Notes: a model not told the origin generated them from the sequence alone. A stretch of 64,000 nucleotides of DNA from Paramacrobiotus metropolitanus (GCF_019649055.1 NW_026570293.1:620001-684000), one strand, 5' to 3'; shown: positions 10,908-20,533, counted from the stretch's first letter. Translations and numbers: made by a program.

Positions 10908-12557
10908 TCACATCCTTTCCAGCTTCGTGTATTCCTCGACTGCTGCTTTCAGTTGGTTTTTCGTCTGGGTGACCTCATCTTCTCTTGTCATCACCGTTTG
11001 GGTCATATCAATCAGCTCCGTGTTGACCTTGATTATCTCCTGCGTCTTCTGGTGGACTGATTGTTGCCACTCCTTATCTTTCAATTCAAGTACCGTGACC
11101 TTTTCATCCAGGAGGTGTGCCTCGTGTTCCCACCTCATGCCTTGCTCGGCAATTGTCTTAGCAGTCTTTTTCAACTCGGTATTCTCTTCGGTGACCTTTT
11201 GAACATCTTCTTTCAACGACTTGTTCTCTTCCATCACCTGCTTAATTTCGTTCTTCAACTGCACACCTTCAGTGGCTGTAAGCTCCCTCAGGTCCTTAGC
11301 CACTTTGACAGCGTCGTCGGCTCTCCTCTGATGATCCTGTGATTCTTTTTGAAGGGTTCCGATGTTCTCGTCCCGTAACTTCAATTCGTTTCTCAGCTTA
11401 AACACCTCATTGGTGTTTGTCAACAATCGTTGAGTAGCGTCGACGAGTTTGGCCGCGTATTCATCTCGCTTGGCTTCCGCTTCGGTGACCTTAAGTTTCA
11501 GTGAGTCACATTCATCCTTCAATTCGGCTAAGTGCCGTGACCTTTCCGCTGATTCTTCTGGCATGCTCTCATTAAGGTCACTAACTGCAAGATGACCTTC
11601 CATTTCTCTGTCATCTGCCATTTTCAAATATTCATCAGCCAATTCCTTCTGTCTTTCATATTTCACCTTCCAACCGTCTGCGGCACTTTGAAGGTCACCC
11701 TGTTGCTGCTCCAGATCGAACAGGCGTGCTTCAAGTGTCGTCAGTCTTTCCCGATATTCCTGTTTTCGCTTATCCGCTTGACGTTCATTGACTTCAAGTT
11801 CATTTTCCAATTCACTGACACGTCTCCTCAAAGTTGACGTGGGACTGTTCGGTGACTGTGGTCGTACACTGATGACCTTTCCAGTTTTTGTCCGTTCAAT
11901 GAGGTGCTCCGGTATGTCCTTGAATGGTGTCTTACCTTCAGCACGGTCAGCTTCCTTCATGGCAGTTTGAAAAGACATATTCATCGTTGCTTCATCATCC
12001 GTGAAGTAGGACTCGTTCGATTCGTCTGAGACCATTGGAGTTGCCCAAAGGTCATCACCTGCGGTCTTATCGTCCAATGAAAGGTCATCCAGTCCCAGTT
12101 CAGCCAAATTCTCTTCGGTGACCTTTATGTTTCCATCTTCCACTTGGGCCAGGTTTACATTTTTATCCTGCTCGTTTGTTCCGCTGGTGGTAGCATCCAG
12201 CTGTGATGCTGCCACTGCTTCCGCTCTTCTTTCTGTGGATTTTTCCTCCCCAGTGACCTTTGTCTGGTTCATCGGTTCACTTCCCGAGCGCCTTCTGATA
12301 AGTGCTATCAGAGCCTCGTGAATCCTTCTTCTCGAATGCCTTGGGCGCTCGAGTGTTCCGCTCATGTCCAACTGGGCGTGAGTACGGGTACAGATCCTTT
12401 TGTACGGATTTGGTGCGCTTTGCTGTGAGCTGCGGGAGCTTTGCTTCCTGACTGCTGTTAGATGTCGGTTCCTCTTGTTCTTTGTCCATGTTGATCGGAT
12501 AACTTGGACGCTCCTGCCAATTGTTCTCACACACACGTTATTGTATGGTTTATTCAA
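10908..12557 (-). CDS. Intact 549-residue coiled-coil ORF at 5' end of gypsy element
   Basis: This is the only long undamaged frame of the element. Residues 1-110 are basic and Ser-rich, 110-230 are acidic and polar, and about 235-549 form near-continuous heptads rich in Glu, Lys, Leu and Gln, a long coiled coil. It precedes capsid, so it is probably an N-terminal Gag extension or a separate ORF1 that multimerises; this is inference. The frame contains many AAGGTCA cores, read as KVT six times but also as RSR, GHL and, in the opposite orientation, SDL, GDL and DDL. The start chosen is the first Met; later Met at about codon 69 (MSGTLERPRHSRR) is a good alternative. Intactness amid a decayed pol is notable. 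Confidence 0.75.
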   Translation of the reverse strand: MNKPYNNVCVRTIGRSVQVIRSTWTKNKRNRHLTAVRKQSSRSSQQSAPNPYKRICTRTHAQLDMSGTLERPRHSRRRIHEALIALIRRRSGSEPMNQTKVTGEEKSTERRAEAVAASQLDATTSGTNEQDKNVNLAQVEDGNIKVTEENLAELGLDDLSLDDKTAGDDLWATPMVSDESNESYFTDDEATMNMSFQTAMKEADRAEGKTPFKDIPEHLIERTKTGKVISVRPQSPNSPTSTLRRRVSELENELEVNERQADKRKQEYRERLTTLEARLFDLEQQQGDLQSAADGWKVKYERQKELADEYLKMADDREMEGHLAVSDLNESMPEESAERSRHLAELKDECDSLKLKVTEAEAKRDEYAAKLVDATQRLLTNTNEVFKLRNELKLRDENIGTLQKESQDHQRRADDAVKVAKDLRELTATEGVQLKNEIKQVMEENKSLKEDVQKVTEENTELKKTAKTIAEQGMRWEHEAHLLDEKVTVLELKDKEWQQSVHQKTQEIIKVNTELIDMTQTVMTREDEVTQTKNQLKAAVEEYTKLERM

Positions 12558-12599
12558 GTATCCTAAAGATCACTTTGTACTTTGAAATTTTTCAAAGTC

Positions 12600-13075
12600 T
12601 TTGTTAAAGGTCACTTTTCGGTTGAAAAATTTCGACCAAGTCCCGTTTAAAGGTCACTTTTTCGGTAAAAAGTTCGAGAGGTTTGCCCTAAAAGGTCACT
12701 TTCGGACAAAACTTCGAAACCGTTTTTACAGTTTGAAACACGTTAGCAAATGAAATCCTACAGCTGCTGATATCGCTGTATCACTATTCACTTCAATTTC
12801 ACTTCGATAAAGGTCACCTTTCGTCAGTTTCAGATCACAAAGGTCACTTAAATAAGTCAATTAGGACAATTCCAACTTTTTAGTAAAGGTCACTTTTCAG
12901 GTCAAAAGTCCTGTTCTGGTCTCAAAGGTCACTTTCCGACTCAGTTCAACTCAAAAGGTTGCTTTCTGACTCAATTTCTGTTAAAGGTCGCTTTCCGCTC
13001 AATTCAAGTTAAAGGTCACTTTTAAGCTCAATTCGTCACTTTGTCTCAACCTCAAAAGGTCACTTCTCAACTCAA
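12600..13075. promoter_or_regulatory. Array of ten AAGGTCAC-type motifs upstream of gag
   Basis: Copies of (A)AAGGTCAC(T/C)TT begin near 12,606, 12,650, 12,690, 12,809, 12,838, 12,884, 12,925, 12,984 (GGTCGC variant), 13,012 and 13,056, all in the same orientation on the plus strand, spaced about 29-120 bases. AAGGTCA is the established extended half-site bound by monomeric nuclear receptors of the FTZ-F1/ERR type. The array lies in the element's 5' leader, just before the coiled-coil ORF, where a transcription control region is expected. Receptor binding is inference. Confidence 0.6.
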
Positions 13076-13079
13076 TTCA

Positions 13080-13640
13080 AGTCTAAATTTCAGTTATCTC
13101 ATCTTAGATCAAATTTCCCATTACGACTCGAGTTCAACGGAAAATCCCCATTCGGGTTGTTTACTTCGTTCTGATTGGTCCGCTAGCTCAAAAATATTCA
13201 GTTCAAATGTCGATCAATCACAGCTCAGATAACTGACCAATCCCGTTTCACCATTTAAATTTTATATGAGCCTGACGTCACGGTCAACGGCCAGACATGC
13301 GTGCCGCGTGCAAAGCTCCGCCTACATCTACGCTCAGCTCAAAACGGACCAATAGAAATTGACAATTTTACCGTCTAACCAATCCCGTAATTAATAACGG
13401 TTTTTCTACCTGTTAACCGTCCGTTCCACGGGAAAGTGATCCAGATGATCCAATTCTTCTCCACCGTCCGTTCCCGCGCTGCCGCTTTTCCGTAGCGGTT
13501 GTGCCGCCCGCTTTTCAAATGCTACTGTGCCGGCTGACTGCCGTAGCAACAGTAGTGGTGCTCTACTCCAGTTTGGGAGGAGTCTGATCTGTCTTTTCCC
13601 GTGCGCCCCTTTTAGCGCTTCGCCGCTTGTGGCCCACGGC
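13080..13640. other. Leader between motif array and putative PBS, no gene seen
   Basis: This stretch holds no convincing gene. It has CG-containing blocks (13,265-13,330), several CCAAT-like boxes (ACCAATCCCG near 13,235 and 13,378, GACCAATAG at 13,350) in both orientations, and an open minus frame (13406-13678) without recognisable domain. It is best read as the untranslated leader of the gypsy element. Confidence 0.4.
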
Positions 13641-13642
13641 TT

Positions 13643-13779
13643 AGGATTCGCTGAATCCTTGCCGAGTATCAGCGACACCAGTGTAGGTCTTCGCTGAAGA
13701 CTCTACACCGAGGAACGCTGACGACTGAACTCTTGCACTCTTGCACAGCAGTGGAACAGCACAGGTCTTCGCTGAAGAC
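13643..13779. other. Three GCT-loop hairpins at putative primer-binding region
   Basis: Three perfect inverted repeats share the loop GCT: AGGATTC-gct-GAATCCT (13643-13659), GTCTTC-gct-GAAGAC (13687-13701, extended by GTGTAG/CTACAC flanks to 13681-13708), and GTCTTC-gct-GAAGAC again (13765-13779). On the minus strand TGGTGTCGCT starts at 13,680, immediately after TACAC; a TGG start next to a CA-ending LTR is the usual look of a tRNA primer-binding site. The priming tRNA was not identified. Confidence 0.5.
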
Positions 13780-14332
13780 ACTGTACCGAAAACCAAAGCT
13801 GGAAAATCCACGTCAGATGAGGCCGTTCACCGCTTGTGGTGTGCGCTTTGCTTTTCGAAGGACCTGTGCTTTACTGGTCGGAAATCGCATCAAATAACAG
13901 GCCAACTTTGCCTGACACAAATCAAATCAAATCAGAGAACCGCTGTCGGCTCTGCTACCATCTAATGCTAGATCCAACTGTGATCCAGATACGGAGACCT
14001 AAACGGAATAGATCCCGTGGAAGCGAGCGATACGATATGGATCGCGAGCTATGCGGAAACACAAACGTCGCACCGTAAATCGCTGACTTTTTAATATTGA
14101 AAAGTCTGGAGAACAGAAAATCAATAATGATCGGCGCAGCTCGATCGTAACACGTGGAGCCAATTCCACACTGTGTAACACTGTGCAGCACGTGCTATGC
14201 CGCGCCCACTAACACAACTCAAGCCAATCAGAAGAGACACAACACAGACACGTAATCCTAAGGCGTAGCGCCACAGGCGTAGCGCCACTGACGTGAACGC
14301 TAGTGATCCCGGTCTCACAATGTGATGCATTT
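13682..14332 (-). mobile_element. Putative LTR of the gypsy element
   Basis: If the primer-binding site starts at 13,680, the LTR should end near 13,682 on the minus strand (...TACA). A candidate other end is TGTGTTAAATGCATCACA starting near 14,332, giving TG...CA termini and about 650 bases. There is no second LTR in the window to compare, and no target duplication could be checked, so the left boundary is weak. Confidence 0.3.
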
Positions 14333-14420
14333 AACACATCTGCGTTTCGGGTGATCCGTATTATGCAAGGATGCCCGGGCTTGCTACACTTTTGTTTACA
14401 CAGTGAAACAGCCTACCCTA

Positions 14421-14680
14421 GTAAGGCGCCATCCATAAATTACGTCACGCAAGTAGGGGGAGGGGGGAGGTCCTGAAAGCGTTACTGTTTGTTACAAGGG
14501 GGAGGGGGGCTTTAAAAATTTGTTACGATTATGACGTCAACATGCTATATCGATGGAGGGGTTCTAATTTTGTTACGTAACGCTCAGGGAGGATCTCGGT
14601 TTGTTAGCATTCGCGGCCACAGGGGGAGGGGTATCAAAATGTCCACTCGCGTGACGTAATTTATGGAGGCCGCCTAAGCC
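14421..14680. mobile_element. Small inverted-repeat element (MITE), copy 1
   Basis: Terminal inverted repeats ATCCATAAATTACGTCACGC (14431-14450) and its complement GCGTGACGTAATTTATGGA (about 14,649-14,667) bound about 250 bases with G-rich runs (GGGGGAGGGGGG) and no coding frame. The CCATAAATTACGT end is shared with the next element. Confidence 0.8.
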
Positions 14681-14714
14681 ATTGCGAAAAGTGGCCAGGC
14701 CCGGTATATCCGCG

Positions 14715-14949
14715 TAAGGGGGCATCCATAAATTACGTACGCAGAAAACCACGGTTTTTTCAATTCCTCCTCCCCCTTCGTAGCGGTCCGTCACGTTTGC
14801 TTGACCCTCCCCCTGGTCCGCTCCAATCGTAACATGGAGCTGCCACCACCTCCCCCCCCTGGGTTGCCGGGGCCGTCACAGCTTGTCACGTTTTTTGGAC
14901 CCGTCCCTCCCTGGTTCGCTGCGTACGTAATTTATGGATCCCCCCTAAG
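14715..14949. mobile_element. Small inverted-repeat element (MITE), copy 2
   Basis: Terminal inverted repeats GGGGGCATCCATAAATTACG (from 14,718) and its near complement TACGTAATTTATGGATCCCC (ending about 14,944) flank about 230 bases including C-rich runs. It lies 35 bases from copy 1 and shares its ends but not its interior. Its G-rich and C-rich runs are complementary in orientation to those of copy 1. Confidence 0.8.
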
Positions 14950-15728
14950 CGGAGAGTACACTGTACAGTGCAGCAGCACACGTACGTACAAGAGAGAGGC
15001 AGTACAGCACGAGTGTACGCCAAGTACGGTGGGCCCTCACGCGCAGGCTGGTGCGCCTCGCAGTATTATGGAATTCGAGCTTCGTTCATTAAAACAGTTT
15101 TTATCTGCAGACATGAATTTTTATTTTTTTTCTTTTTTTGCACTGAGGTTTGACTTGTCAGTCGCAAAATTTATTCCATGCAATTTGCGCGGAGTCTGCT
15201 AGTAGCTTACTAAAGCTGGAGGCAGCTACGTTACCATCGGTTAAGATAGGCTGTCTAATGGTAGACAGACATTCTTACAGATTTGTCAAGTATATCGGCC
15301 GGAAAAATGGGCGCAATCAGGATGGCTACACCCGTCTTATTCGTTTATTTTTAAAGGAGGATTATGCCAAATTTTTAGCGGACCAGTTGATTATAGCAGA
15401 TGGTTCAGGTCAATGCGCTTTTAAGACCGGATCGGTTAGGCATCCGTCATTTCGCTTGCGGATCTCCAGTTGAGGCGGCGAAATGTTACGGTTGTGAAAA
15501 CTCCAGGTTACACCATTTTACGGATGTGAAAAGTATTTGCTGCAAAGTGTTTGCGGTTAATAATGTCCCTGTTGCGAATTGTTACGTCATAACACACTTC
15601 GTCGTGGGATTTTTGGCTGTGGAATTTTGTATATGTGAACTGCAAGCCTTTTCATCTGAAACTCAGTGTAATTTAGTGGAAAAAACTTCGACATGATAAC
15701 TTGACCCAATCGGAATCGGAACTTCGAC
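14950..15728. other. Region upstream of the Agenet-F-box gene, no gene seen
   Basis: No supported gene. AT-rich with a T tract at 15,120-15,137. It presumably includes the promoter and 5' leader of the plus-strand gene starting at 15,729. I did not find a convincing TATA box. Confidence 0.4.
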
Positions 15729-15759
15729 ATGGCTGACAACTTGACCCAATCGGAATCGA
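15685..15759 (+). repeat. Tandem duplication spanning the start codon, creates a short uORF
   Basis: The block ACTTCGACATG...AACTTGACCCAATCGGAATCG occurs at 15685-15720 and again at 15721-15759. In the first copy a small difference turns the reading into ATG-ATA-ACT-TGA (15693-15704), a three-codon upstream ORF; the second copy carries the ATG (15729) that opens the main frame. A duplicated start context with one disabled copy could lower translation; that effect is inference. Confidence 0.75.
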
Positions 15760-18700
15760 CTATTGCTAAAGAAACGCTAAGTTGCACAGTCATCGAAGTT
15801 CTTGGAGAAAATGGAGCACTTGAGTGTGGCATAGTAAAAGCTACTTCCGCAAGCGAAGTGCTGGTAGACTTCCGATGTGCAGCCAGACCGGCCAAATGGA
15901 TACCTTATAACAGAGCCCTGTTATCTCGAGTGAACCTTTACGATTCCCAGAAGACAGTTGCCCCGATCTTTGGAGATCACGGTAAGTGTTTAGCTGTTAG
16001 GTAGGTGGCTGCTGTTGTCTGCAACTGAGGATGCGTTCGATAACCCTTATCCGAAACCGAAATGATAGCAGTATGAACTGGAAATTAACTGAGGTATTTA
16101 TACCACTCCATGGAAAACCTTTCACAATCTTTTTTCGGTTCAGAACTTTGTGCACCACTTCACTCCGTACATCACCTTTAGCGCGCACTACCATAGTGCG
16201 GGCTACGCGACAGGTCGTCGCGGAACATTTGGTTTTCCAGACATTCCGTCTAAGGCCAACTCGTTTTTATGGCAGACAGTCATATGACTGTTCGTTGCCA
16301 TAAACCAGCCGAAAATTTTTCGCCTTTCCAAAATTGTCCTGCGACCAAATTTTACACAACAAAACGGCTGCGAAACGAGTTGCCCCTAAAACAAATTAGC
16401 CGCTGCTACGAAAAACATGTGGCGAAATGTCCCACGACGGTTAGTCCCGCGACCACGTGGGCTGTCACGCTACCGGCTAACGGTTCACTGCCAGGCACAC
16501 AACCATTTTTTCGTCACAGCTGAATAATTTCGTCTGATTAATTTTCAACTGTTTTGTCTAGAGAAATTCATCTTATTTCAACAGAAAGATAGTCGTATCA
16601 CGTCAACTGCTAACCGTAAAAGTCAATAATTTGCAATTGCAGAGGAAATTGGGATCGCATCAATCTCTGTCGTCTGAGTAACTGTACAGTCTGTACCGTT
16701 CGTTTATTAGGCTATGTATGAGTGGCTTTCGCCTTCTAGCCGAAAGCATTCACTTTCGCCTTCTCCTTTTACGTTTTACGCCTTCTCATTCGCCTTACTA
16801 ATTTTAGGCCTTCGCCTTCTGACTTTGTTCAGTGTGAATTTATAAGATATCGCAAAACGGAATAGGAAAACAAAAATTAAGCGTTATTCTTTTTTATTAA
16901 TAGAAACTTTTATAAACTACCAAAATCAATAAAACGTTTCTGAAACCTTAAAACGGGATCGCTTGCAATGATGCCACTTGTAATCGTGTGTAAATGTTTT
17001 TCATCCCAGCTCGCAGTACTTAGAATCGAATGGCATTTGTTTAACGTAAGGACTTGCAACTGTTTCACAATACATAATCGAATAATTTCGTTTGAATTAA
17101 TTTCAGCTGTTTTGTAGAGAATTCATCTTCTTTCACCTTTTGTCTAGAGCAATAGAAAAACAGGCGTATCAAGTCAACTGCTAACCGTAAAAGTCTATAT
17201 TCGCGAGTGCAAAAGAAATTGTGATCGCATCAGTCTCTGTCGTCTGCGTAACTGTACCGTTGTATTGCAAGTAACTCCCATCCCAGTGATACTGAGCGGA
17301 CATATTCAAAATCGATAATTAATTGAGCCTCAAAAACTAATGTAATCGTTAATTTTAAAACTGGTCAGGGAGCGGCGGGGTTTAGTTGAGGAAACTTCTG
17401 ACTGATAAAGTACGGTAATACGGCATCACTCGCAGTCCAAAAAACCTTTCTTCAGGGCGCACATGTAACGATAAATTACTTGCAAATTGCTGAGAAATAC
17501 GTAAGTATTTTTTAGCTTTATTAAGCAGACCAATTTCAGAGATCGAAGATCCAGTGGAGGTACTGATTCAGCGCAGTCCGTCAGAGCCGTGGACTTGGCA
17601 GCCCGCCACCGTGGTTATTTATGACTGGTTTACTGGACAGTACGGGTTTGTCACCATTTATTTGCCTGACGGAGAGGTTAAAGCCATCGTTCCACAAAAT
17701 TGGATTAGATGCCCGAGCAAAACAGGTTCACTCAACAGCGGTCTACTGGGATTCCCTGATCTTTGTTACACGCAAGAAATGACTCAGTTTTATGTAAGAA
17801 ATTCTGGGTACATACTGTGCAGGTGTACTCTTATTACTGAGTTATTAGGTGGATTTGATCAGCCGCTTTGCTATTGCAGAGCATAACCTTGCTCCAACCT
17901 CGGCCGGCCGACTCAAAAGGCGCTATTGTCACAAATGGAAAAAAACGGCAAGGCGAAAATACATTCCCAGCTGCGGAAAAGCGTCCAAAGCCAGACGTAG
18001 ACGGCAAAGTGGTATCACCGGTGCTTACTGCTCTTTCGCTTCCTTCCGATCCTGATTCTCCAGGAACAAGCGCGTTCTTGAAACAGTCGCCAGCTGAAAT
18101 CCTTAATGAGATATTCCAGTGCCTGCCCACCCTTGATCAGTGCCGACTGCGGGTGGTGTGTGCCGGGTGGAATGACATTTTAGCAACGGCCACTGTCAAA
18201 TGCCTGTTGCACATCCGCTATGACTCTTATTTTGCTTTCCAAAATACACGGTCACGTAATGTGTACCTGGCTGTAGCCTGTGCACATCGTCACTGGAGTA
18301 ACTACGCGGTGGCCATTGTCGGTGTGCCACAAAAGGAGGCTTGGCGTACGGTCCCTTCTCTCCATTACTGGCCCTTGTGTGACGGGCATTTTCTGCGAAA
18401 GATCATGGAAGGAGCAGCAGAGAAATTTCCGAGAAATCTTGTTGTGAAGGACGTTCATGTCGGGCACTGGGCGGACGCGGGAGAGGACTACATAGCCATT
18501 CTTCACAGACTATTTGACTCGCTGGCGGCGGTGTGTGACACGCTGACCGTGAAGAATTTCATGTTCCGGGTGTTTTCGGAGGTGGATGGCTCCGCAGTTA
18601 TTATTATCCGCATCCCGTTCGGACGTATGCGAAACGGTCGGCGTCTTACTGTCGCCCAGTGGTGGGACATGATCGAGCAAGGTTGTCCGCTGCTCGATGA

Positions 18701-18779
18701 CCAACAAAGGGATGCTGTGTCTACTGCGATCAAGGGACGTAAACAGGACTCTATGCTTCGCGGCCGGCTTAATAGGTAA
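15729..18779 (+). CDS. Agenet/Tudor-like plus F-box protein, 3 exons
   Basis: Exons 15729-15981, 17540-17793 and 17880-18779 join with phases 1 and 0 and GT-AG sites (GTAAGT at 15982, GTAAGA at 17794), giving 468 residues. Exon 1 (about residues 15-65) and exon 2 (about 85-145) each resemble Agenet/Tudor-like folds as at the FMRP/FXR N-terminus: EVLGENGALECGIV and PYNRALL, then PVEVLIQ, WTWQPATVV and IVPQNWIRC. Exon 3 carries an F-box-like motif, SPAEILNEIFQCLPTLDQCR followed by LRVVCAGWNDIL, then a C-terminal part of about 230 residues without known domain. F-box proteins recruit substrates to SCF ubiquitin ligases; the Agenet part could read a modified protein or RNA-binding partner. The TAA directly abuts a MITE, and AATAG|GTAAAT could be a donor to a further exon, so the C-terminus is uncertain. 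Confidence 0.75.
16523..17262 (+). repeat. Diverged direct duplication in intron 1 of the F-box gene
   Basis: A block of about 180 bases at 16,523-16,700 recurs at about 17,080-17,262. Shared pieces include GTCAACTGCTAACCGTAAAA and CTCTGTCGTCTG. Between them lies a CGCCTTC-rich low-complexity stretch (16,725-16,825). No coding potential is seen. Confidence 0.7.
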
Positions 18780-18780
18780 A

Positions 18781-19241
18781 TACCGTAATTATCGAATTTG
18801 AACCTCCCCCCATAATAAGGCCCCCTCCGTAATAGCCCCCCCCCACAAACCGTTTGAAAAATAGCGTCTCCCCCCGAATTTACCGCCCAGGGGGCGTTAT
18901 TAAATGTTAAGCGCAACAAAATGATAGATATACCGCAAACTGCTTTATAATAGTTGTTGTGATTTAATAAATAGACAATCAACGGTTACATAAATAATGT
19001 GGTGCGATCACTGCGATGCTTCACGTAAGGTTGTGGGATTCCAAATACCGGTATCTACTGCGTTCAGTATCAATAGAACAGGATGCGCAGTTGCTCGAAA
19101 AATAACGGCCCCCTCAGAAAAATGTTGTTTGAAAAATAGTACCACCCCCCGAAATAACGCCCCCTCCCCGCAATAAGCCCCCCTCTTCCAAGACGTTTGA
19201 ACTATTTGCACCCCAGGGGTGTAAATGCGATAATTACGGTA
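18781..19241. mobile_element. C-rich MITE abutting the F-box gene stop
   Basis: Terminal inverted repeats TACCGTAATTATCGA (18781) and CGATAATTACGGTA (ending 19241) bound 461 bases. The interior has repeated C-runs in AAATAACGCCCCCTCC-like blocks and an internal inverted relation between 18,800-18,900 and 19,100-19,210. It carries no ORF of its own. A related end occurs at 61,988-62,001. The element starts within two bases of the TAA of the F-box gene. Confidence 0.75.
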
Positions 19242-20533
19242 TGCCTATCTAGGAAGTGTACCGGTTCTGCCTGGCACTAAACACCAATGTACCTGTGCTG
19301 GAGAAACTCAGTCAAGATTTACGAATTTATTTCTTGATTAAGAAGTGCTTTCGCTTCGGTCGAAGAATGATAGGAAAAACCGAAAGAACTGCCGAAGCGT
19401 GTTGGCCAGAAAAGTTGTTGCCGTGCTCTGATGAATTCTAGAACGCTTGAATGAACTGATTGGAAACAGATAATGTTTTCTAGATTGCCTTTGTACGCCA
19501 AGCTAAAGACCCACGAGAAACTTCTACTTATTTAAAACCGTTTCCAGCAGGAAACGATGTGCTCAAGCTCGTGGAAGTGAAGCGGATGTCACGAATGGCG
19601 CAGTATCTAATGTATTGCGCGATACCCATCAAGATTTTCGAGATCAAAGTGATCTGGCCCAGGTCTTAGTTATTCCTTACCAGGACGCTAGCGGAATTTG
19701 GAAATGACGACAAATGACGGCTGACCTTTAGCGAATGAAATGAAATTGTTTGAGTTTTCGTTGTGGAACTGGTTGACTTTTCATATACTGGATAACAGTT
19801 ATTTTTTTCCTTGTTAGTTTTGAACGGGTTTTTGGGGACTGGCAGTGTGCGGGCCCTGTAATCAGCATTCAGTTTTCACACGTAACTATGTAATCAGGTA
19901 AATACGGACCTGTACGGTTTCTGCTGTCTTATTCGTAGCCGGGTATAGCATTTCTAGCTGTTCTTTTATTAGTACTTTTATGTACGTATCTGTACATAGG
20001 CCAGCATCGAAATTAAAAGAAGACTGTCTCAGCTAGCATAACAGAGCGGAGTGAAAATTCTTTAATTCACAGAACTTGAAAACTATCATAGACTGACAGT
20101 ACTCCCAGGAGAATGTGTTATGTTTATCTTAATTTCGTTATTTTATTTTTTTATTTATACTTCATTTATTTTATTCCGCATTACGCCTGTTAATGTCAAT
20201 TCTATCTGTTGGATTTTCTTGAGAAAATCGAGCATGTAGAATTCACATAACATTTTTCCTCATTTTTTCACTTTTTTAGTTCAAATTTTTCTAAAAATTA
20301 CCGATTTTTTCCTTTCTGGTTTTCGTCACAAAAACACCTGTCTGAAAGGGATCCTGCGCGCCCCCCATGTAGCCAAAATAGAGCGAATGCTATATTTAGA
20401 AATGTATAAAATTAAATTTTATCTACTAACGACGGAAGGTTTCTAGGTTTCTTTTAATGCTTTTTGTAGTTCGTGTAAGAAAATTAGCGCTACGACCGCT
20501 ACATAGTTTAGCTGAGCCCTCAAATTTTTTTTC
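19242..20533. other. No supported gene; AT-rich intergenic
   Basis: Short open frames occur (19256-19441) but lack domains or convincing splice context. If the F-box gene continues past 18,773, its last exon could lie at about 19,250-19,640; I cannot show that. An AT-rich tract with many TTTATT lies at 20,130-20,190. Confidence 0.4.

Larger units (their letters stand above)
1..13680 (-). mobile_element. Large Ty3/gypsy-like LTR retrotransposon, 3' end outside window
   Basis: On the minus strand the domains run capsid, zinc-knuckle-like nucleocapsid, aspartic protease, reverse transcriptase, RNase H, integrase, the order that defines Ty3/gypsy elements. The internal part in this window is at least 13.7 kb, against roughly 4-7 kb for most family members. 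The excess comes from a 549-residue coiled-coil ORF before capsid, polar repeats before the protease, and about 2.9 kb between protease and RT. All parts after the first ORF are split by small frameshifts, so this copy looks inactive unless the base calls are poor. The 3' LTR is not in the window, so LTR identity and age cannot be judged. The whole body is dense in the octamer AAGGTCAC. Confidence 0.9.

Noticed and set aside
13406-13678. 90-residue minus frame as a gene
   Set aside because: It overlaps the putative primer-binding region and hairpins, has no domain, and is best explained as leader sequence.
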